In this document: piece after piece, positions 35,491 through 39,319 of the stretch
Layout: each line of letters opens with the position of its first letter
Numbering within the stretch: the first letter of the stretch is position 1
Source of the DNA: an uncultured Alistipes sp.
GTDB taxonomy: Bacteria > Bacteroidota > Bacteroidia > Bacteroidales > Rikenellaceae
DNA length: 39,319 bases
Assembly: GCA_949283205.1 (NCBI GenBank)
Contig: CASDSD010000021.1
Span: 1 to 39,319 of the forward strand
Reading direction: 5' to 3'
Made by a program: the position numbers and the translations under genes
Notes under the pieces: generated by a model
Databases searched by the model: none
What the model was told of the DNA's origin: nothing
Seen by the model: the letters and a program-made list of their open reading frames with translations, nothing else

Positions 35491-36654
35491 ATGACCAACA
35501 TCACAATCTCCGATTCGGTGAAGTACATCGGTGTCGACGACCACGACATAGACCTCTTCGAGGGGCAGTACCGCGTGCCGGACGGCGTATCGTACAACTC
35601 ATACCTGATCATGGACGAGAAGATCGCCCTGATGGACACGGTTGACCGCCGCAAGGGCGGCGAGTGGATGGCACGTCTGGACGAGACGCTCGCGGGACGT
35701 ACTCCAGACTACCTCGTAACGCTGCATATGGAGCCCGACCACGCCGCCAACATCGCGGCCGTGATGGAGCGCTACCCCGCCATGCGCATCGTGGGCAATG
35801 CCAAGACCTTCGCCATGACGGCGCAGTTCTTCGGCACGGACTATGCCGACCGCCGCGTGGTCGTATGCGAGGGCGACACGCTGGAACTCGGAAGCCACAC
35901 GCTGCACTTCGTCATGGCGCCGATGGTACACTGGCCCGAAGTGATGGTGGCATACGAACAGAGCGAGAAGATACTCTTCTCGGCCGACGCCTTCGGCCGC
36001 TTCGGCGCCCTGGATGTCGAGATGCCGTGGGAGGATGAGGCACGCCGCTACTTCATCAACATCGTCGGCAAGTACGGCGTAAACGTGCAGGCCCTGCTCA
36101 AGAAGGCCGCCGCGCTCGACATCGCCGCCATCTGCCCGCTGCACGGTCCCGTGCTGAAGGAGAACCTCGGCTATTACACAGGCAAATACCTCACGTGGAG
36201 CAGCTACGAACCCGAGCAGAAAGGTGTCGCCATAGCCTTCGCCTCGATCTACGGCAACACTGCCGCCGCGGCACACCGGCTGGCCGAAATGCTGCGCCGG
36301 CGCGGTGAGGAGAATGTCGTCGTCTACGACCTGGCACGGTGCGACATGGCCGAAGCCACGGCCGCATTCTTCCGTTTCGACCGCGCCGTCCTGGCCTCGT
36401 CGACATACGATGCCGGCCTGTTCCCCGTAATGGATACCTTTCTGAGCCGTCTCAAGAGCAAAAACTGGCAGCAGCGCCGCGTCGGCCTCATCGAGAACGG
36501 CACGTGGGCTCCCGCCGCAGCACGCATCATGTGCGAACGCCTCTCGCAGATGAAATGCATATGCATCGCGGAGCCCGTCGTCACACTCCGCTCGAAGATG
36601 AATGACGCAAGCTGCCGGCAAATGGAATCGCTGGCCGACTCCCTCACCGCATAA
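35491..36654 (+). CDS. Flavodiiron protein (oxygen/nitric oxide reductase)
   Basis: 387 aa from ATG 35491; the frame upstream to 35371 is before the promoter. N-terminal metallo-beta-lactamase-like diiron domain with all ligands in the family's usual numbering: H79, E81, D83, H84 (H-M-E-P-D-H), H147, D166 and H218 (L-H-G-P). The C-terminal flavodoxin domain starts about 245 with the FMN phosphate loop S-I-Y-G-N-T-A. No rubredoxin or NADH-reductase extension, so it is a class A enzyme needing a separate electron donor. In anaerobes it reduces O2 to water or NO to N2O in the cytoplasm. Single gene with own promoter and terminator. Confidence 0.94.
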   Translation: MTNITISDSVKYIGVDDHDIDLFEGQYRVPDGVSYNSYLIMDEKIALMDTVDRRKGGEWMARLDETLAGRTPDYLVTLHMEPDHAANIAAVMERYPAMRIVGNAKTFAMTAQFFGTDYADRRVVVCEGDTLELGSHTLHFVMAPMVHWPEVMVAYEQSEKILFSADAFGRFGALDVEMPWEDEARRYFINIVGKYGVNVQALLKKAAALDIAAICPLHGPVLKENLGYYTGKYLTWSSYEPEQKGVAIAFASIYGNTAAAAHRLAEMLRRRGEENVVVYDLARCDMAEATAAFFRFDRAVLASSTYDAGLFPVMDTFLSRLKSKNWQQRRVGLIENGTWAPAAARIMCERLSQMKCICIAEPVVTLRSKMNDASCRQMESLADSLTA

Positions 36655-36677
36655 GGCGCGCGGCGCGCGACGATAAA

Positions 36678-36713
36678 GCGATATTCGGAAAATATCCGGG
36701 TATCGCCTTTTTT
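36678..36713 (+). terminator. Terminator of the flavodiiron protein gene
   Basis: Hairpin GCGATATTCGG / CCGGGTATCGC (11-base arms, one wobble-type mismatch, seven-base loop) followed by CTTTTTTATT, 23 bases past the stop. Confidence 0.8.
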
Positions 36714-36767
36714 ATTGCCCGAGGCAAAAAAACTTGCGGCACATAGGATAATTCAGAAAATTTTTAT

Positions 36768-36775
36768 TACCTTTA
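36768..36775 (+). promoter_or_regulatory. Possible -7 box of the Gfo/Idh/MocA gene
   Basis: TACCTTTA differs from TAnnTTTG only in the last base and sits in an A/T-rich stretch 88 bases before ATG 36863. No -33 TTG at the right distance; weak call. Confidence 0.35.
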
Positions 36776-36862
36776 AACAGTTTTTCGCAGTCTCTATTAC
36801 GAAGAGCGGACAACTACAAGGGGGAAACCGACATAACGACCATTTAACCAAACTTTAACCAT

Positions 36863-38317
36863 ATGAGCAATAAAATTTCTCGCGGCGATTTCCTGAAGAA
36901 ATCGGGTCTCGCCGCCGCAGGCATGATGATGGGCGGCATGGCCTCTGGCGCAACCGGCATTCTCACCCCACAGCAGCAGCAAGAAGACAAAAAGGCGCGC
37001 TTCGCGAAACTCGGCAAGGTAAATATCGCATGGATCGGTATGGCCAACCGCGGCGGCGAGGTGATGAGAGAGTTCGACAAGACGGGCCTGGCCAATATCG
37101 TGGCCATGTGCGACGTCGATCCCAATTCTGAAGGATGCCGCAAGTCGGCAGCCGCACACCCCAATGCAAAGGTGTATACCGATTTCCGCAAGATGTTCGA
37201 CGAGATGGGCAACCAGTTCGAGGCCGTTGTGGTCGAGACGCCCGACTTCTCGCACTTCCCCTGCGTGATGCTCGCGCTCAACCAGGGCAAGCACGTGTAC
37301 GTCGAGAAACCCATGGGCCGTACCTTCTACGAGTGCCAGCTCATGATCGACGCCGCAAAGCGCAATCCGCAGCTCGTAACCCAGGGCGGTAACCAGGGCC
37401 ACTCGGAGGGCAACTACTTCCAGTTCAAGGCATGGACCGAGGCCGGCATCATCAAGGACGTTACGGCCGTAGACGCACACATGAACATGTCGCGCCGCTG
37501 GCACGGATACGATGTCAACATCGACCGCTACCCGCAGGCCGAGCCCATACCCGACGGCATGGACTGGAATCTGTGGCATACCACCCAGCAGTTCCACGAG
37601 TTCAACAAGAAATACCACCCGGGCAACTGGCGCAGCTGGTATGACTTCGGTATGGGAGCCCTCGGAGACTGGGGCGCACATATCCTTGACACGATACACG
37701 AGTTCCTCAACCTGGGTCTGCCCTACGAGGTGGAGCCCATCAAGCTCGAGGGTTGGAACAACTACTTCTTCCCCATGTCATCGACCATACGCTTCAAGTT
37801 CCCGCGCCGCGGCGACATGCCCCCCGTACAGATCACATGGTATGACGGTATAGGCAACTACCCGCAGCTGCCCGACGGATACGGCGCATCGCAGCTCAGC
37901 TCGGACATCCCCACCGTGAACGGGCAGAAGGCACAGGCCATAAAGCTCAACCCGGGCAAGATCATCTACTCGAAGGATCTTATCTTCAAGGGCGGCTCGC
38001 ACGGCTCGACCCTCTCGATCATCCCCGAGTCGAAAGCCAAGGCAATGGCGGACAAGCTGCCCGAGGTGCCGAAGAGCCCCTCAAACCACTACGAGAACTT
38101 CCTGCTGGCCTGCATGGGCGAGGAGCGCACCCGTTCACCGTTCGAGATATTCGGCCCGCTGTGTCAGGTATTCTGCCTCGGCGTGATGGTACAGCGTCTC
38201 AACAAGAAGATCGTCTTCGACCGCGAGACCAAGCGCATCGTCAACGACCGCTTCGCAGACGCCATGCTTACCCAGACCCCGCCGCGTAAGGGCTGGGAGG
38301 AGTTCTACAAGATGTAA
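36863..38317 (+). CDS. Gfo/Idh/MocA-family oxidoreductase with Tat-like N-terminus
   Basis: 484 aa. Residues 52-175 form a Rossmann fold: V-N-I-A-W-I-G-M-A-N-R-G-G (53-65) binds NAD(P), and the family motif E-K-P (148-150) is present in V-Y-V-E-K-P-M-G-R-T. The rest is the alpha/beta substrate domain (aromatic-rich, W-H-T-T at about 238). Enzymes of this group oxidise or rearrange sugars; some members are GH109 glycosidases, but its hallmark was not confirmed. The N-terminus S-R-G-D-F-L-K-K-S-G plus a G/A/M-rich segment looks like a Tat signal in which the second arginine is glycine. It may still be exported, or the signal may be impaired. Monocistronic with a strong terminator. Confidence 0.88.
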   Translation: MSNKISRGDFLKKSGLAAAGMMMGGMASGATGILTPQQQQEDKKARFAKLGKVNIAWIGMANRGGEVMREFDKTGLANIVAMCDVDPNSEGCRKSAAAHPNAKVYTDFRKMFDEMGNQFEAVVVETPDFSHFPCVMLALNQGKHVYVEKPMGRTFYECQLMIDAAKRNPQLVTQGGNQGHSEGNYFQFKAWTEAGIIKDVTAVDAHMNMSRRWHGYDVNIDRYPQAEPIPDGMDWNLWHTTQQFHEFNKKYHPGNWRSWYDFGMGALGDWGAHILDTIHEFLNLGLPYEVEPIKLEGWNNYFFPMSSTIRFKFPRRGDMPPVQITWYDGIGNYPQLPDGYGASQLSSDIPTVNGQKAQAIKLNPGKIIYSKDLIFKGGSHGSTLSIIPESKAKAMADKLPEVPKSPSNHYENFLLACMGEERTRSPFEIFGPLCQVFCLGVMVQRLNKKIVFDRETKRIVNDRFADAMLTQTPPRKGWEEFYKM

Positions 38318-38346
38318 GATGTAGAAGAGCCTACGGCACACAAAAG

Positions 38347-38377
38347 CCGCCTTCCTGTCGGGAAGGCGGTTTTTTTT
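38347..38377. terminator. Terminator of the Gfo/Idh/MocA gene (probably bidirectional)
   Basis: CCGCCTTCC / GGAAGGCGG with a five-base loop and eight T on the plus side; on the minus strand GGCGGCTTTT follows. It also suits the leftward rpoN-PAP2 transcript ending at 38504. Confidence 0.85.
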
Positions 38378-38468
38378 ATCGGATGGCGCCATTTTTTATG
38401 CGCGGACGCATCATGCCGCCGCTCCGCATGCAATCACGGCACCCCGCAGGAGTCTCGCCCTGCCGGCG

Positions 38469-38506
38469 GCAGCACTTGAGGCAACTAGCAGCACTTGAGG
38501 CAACTA
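38469..38506. repeat. Perfect 19-base tandem duplication at the 3' end of the PAP2-like gene
   Basis: GCAGCACTTGAGGCAACTA twice with no gap (38469-38487 and 38488-38506). The last three bases of the second copy are the stop codon of the leftward gene; the first copy carries an identical TAG 19 bases downstream. Confidence 0.9.
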
Positions 38507-39124
38507 TATGTAGAGCAGGGAGAACGAACTTACCAGGAATCCGCCGACGAAGCCTGCCAAAACCTCCCGGCCGTCATGCCGCCCCAGACACAGACGCGAC
38601 GAGGCGACAAGGCCCGCCGCCACTATCGCGACGACCATGGGCCAGAAGAGCGACACCACCCCGACGATGTTGAGCATGACGAACAGGGCCGTCACGCCTC
38701 CCATGGCCGCCAGATGCAGGCTTACGTTCCACCGCCGCGCGGTGAGGATGCAGAAGAGTTCGCACAGCACGGCCGCCGTAGCCATCTTGCGGAAGAGCAT
38801 GAGCGACGGGAGCTTCAACAGCGTCACGGCACAGAGCATATAGCAGACGGCGCCCACCATAAGCATCAGCATGCGCAGCCGCCGGGCGTCGATCGACATG
38901 CGGCTGATACCGTCCAGCCGTTTGAAGAGGAAATATGCGAGCATCGGGATAAATGCCGCGTAAAGCACCACCACCCATATGAGATAGAACTTCACACGCA
39001 TGGTATAGAACGAGTAGACGGTGTCGGTAAACAGCACCGTAATTACCGCATATACGGGGATCAGGCAGGGGTGGAACACTGCCGATACCGCACGCGAAAG
39101 CCTCATAGCCTTTTTTGTCGTCAT
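38504..39124 (-). CDS. Degenerate PAP2-like integral membrane protein
   Basis: 206 aa, about six membrane helices. The C-terminal segment S-S-R-L-C-L-G-R-H-D-G-R-E-V-L-A-G-F (about 176-193) keeps the layout of PAP2 phosphatase motif 3, S-R-x5-H-x3-D, but with Glu in place of Asp. The motif-2 site reads V-S-L-H-L-A-A-M-G-G instead of P-S-G-H, and a motif-1 K-x6-R-P is not evident. It belongs to, or derives from, the lipid-phosphatase family, and is probably altered in activity. Its ATG overlaps the rpoN stop (ATGA, 39121-39124), so it is translationally coupled to rpoN. Ends within the 19-base tandem repeat. Confidence 0.75.
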   Translation of the reverse strand: MTTKKAMRLSRAVSAVFHPCLIPVYAVITVLFTDTVYSFYTMRVKFYLIWVVVLYAAFIPMLAYFLFKRLDGISRMSIDARRLRMLMLMVGAVCYMLCAVTLLKLPSLMLFRKMATAAVLCELFCILTARRWNVSLHLAAMGGVTALFVMLNIVGVVSLFWPMVVAIVAAGLVASSRLCLGRHDGREVLAGFVGGFLVSSFSLLYI

Positions 39125-39319
39125 ATCTGTTTTCTCAGTCGCGCCACGGGGATATCGAGCATCTCGCGGTACTTGGCGACGGTACGGCGCGCAATGCAGT
39201 ATCCCTTGGCGTTGAGTATGTTCATCAGCGTCTCGTCGGTCAGGGGATGTCGTTTATCCTCCTCGTCGATGCACTTCTGAAGTATGTTCTTTATCTCGTA
39301 GCTCGACACCGTTTCGCCG
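39121..39319 (-). CDS. rpoN: RNA polymerase sigma-54 factor, C-terminal part (runs off the window)
   Basis: The last 65 or so residues of sigma-54; the reading frame continues past the right edge with no start in view (a GTG at 39309 is internal). The RpoN box A-R-R-T-V-A-K-Y-R-E-M-L is exact, followed by the usual I-P-V-A-R-L-R-K end. This domain recognises the -24 element of sigma-54 promoters. Upstream residues in view, I-D-E-E-D-K-R-H-P-L-T-D, are also typical. First-known gene of the leftward pair; couples to the PAP2-like gene. Confidence 0.95.
   Translation of the reverse strand, partial: GETVSSYEIKNILQKCIDEEDKRHPLTDETLMNILNAKGYCIARRTVAKYREMLDIPVARLRKQI

Noticed and set aside
1-39319. 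CRISPR array, tRNA, rRNA, insertion sequence, prophage or toxin-antitoxin system
   Set aside because: Read through both strands by eye; no spaced repeats, no cloverleaf or transposase or integrase sequence recognised. A dedicated search could still find short tRNA-like elements.

Overview
The window looks like chromosomal DNA of a high-GC gut-type Bacteroidota (Bacteroidetes), most likely close to Alistipes/Rikenellaceae. Evidence: a SusC/SusD outer-membrane pair, two further carboxypeptidase-regulatory-domain beta-barrel proteins, a fused nuoCD in a complex I operon without nuoE/F/G, a sigma-54 gene of the Bacteroidota type, and repeated promoters of the Bacteroidota form TTG-N19..22-TAnnTTTG. 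The genus is an inference from gene content and base composition; no rRNA or tRNA gene is present to confirm it.

Layout, left to right. (1) 1-6600, leftward: response regulator, sensor kinase, a stand-alone membrane-anchored PhoU-like protein, and a PiT phosphate transporter that carries its own C-terminal PhoU-like domain; together a phosphate sensing and uptake cluster. A nucleoside-hydrolase-like gene with its own promoter follows. (2) 6819-17263, rightward: a small exported protein of unknown function, then nuoA-B-CD-H-I-J-K-L-M-N, an 11-protein-module complex I lacking the NADH-oxidising subunits, closed by a strong terminator. (3) 17275-23297: a small nucleotidyltransferase-fold gene (leftward), an S9 serine peptidase (rightward), a compact leftward operon of two GNAT acetyltransferases, a PNPOx-like protein and a uracil-DNA-glycosylase-superfamily protein, then a YitT-type membrane protein. 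(4) 23298-35201: an 840-base low-GC leader, a SusC/SusD pair whose SusC gene has a nine-C tract in codons 6-9, then two convergent beta-barrel outer-membrane proteins. (5) 35452-39319: a flavodiiron protein, a secreted-type Gfo/Idh/MocA oxidoreductase, then (leftward) the 3' end of rpoN translationally coupled to a degenerate PAP2-like membrane protein; rpoN runs off the right edge.

Working together: the two-component system probably controls phosphate uptake through the PiT/PhoU-like pair, with a candidate 11-base-period direct-repeat operator in front of the PhoU-like gene. Complex I and the flavodiiron protein fit an anaerobe that pumps ions with a non-NADH donor (likely ferredoxin) and scavenges oxygen. 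The SusCD pair imports an unknown oligomer; no degradative enzyme, hybrid two-component or ECF/anti-sigma regulator lies next to it. No CRISPR array, tRNA, rRNA, insertion sequence or prophage was seen. No clearly new defence or mobile system is visible; the least ordinary items are the stand-alone PhoU-like protein with its repeat operator, the C9 tract in susC, and the degenerate PAP2 gene coupled to rpoN.
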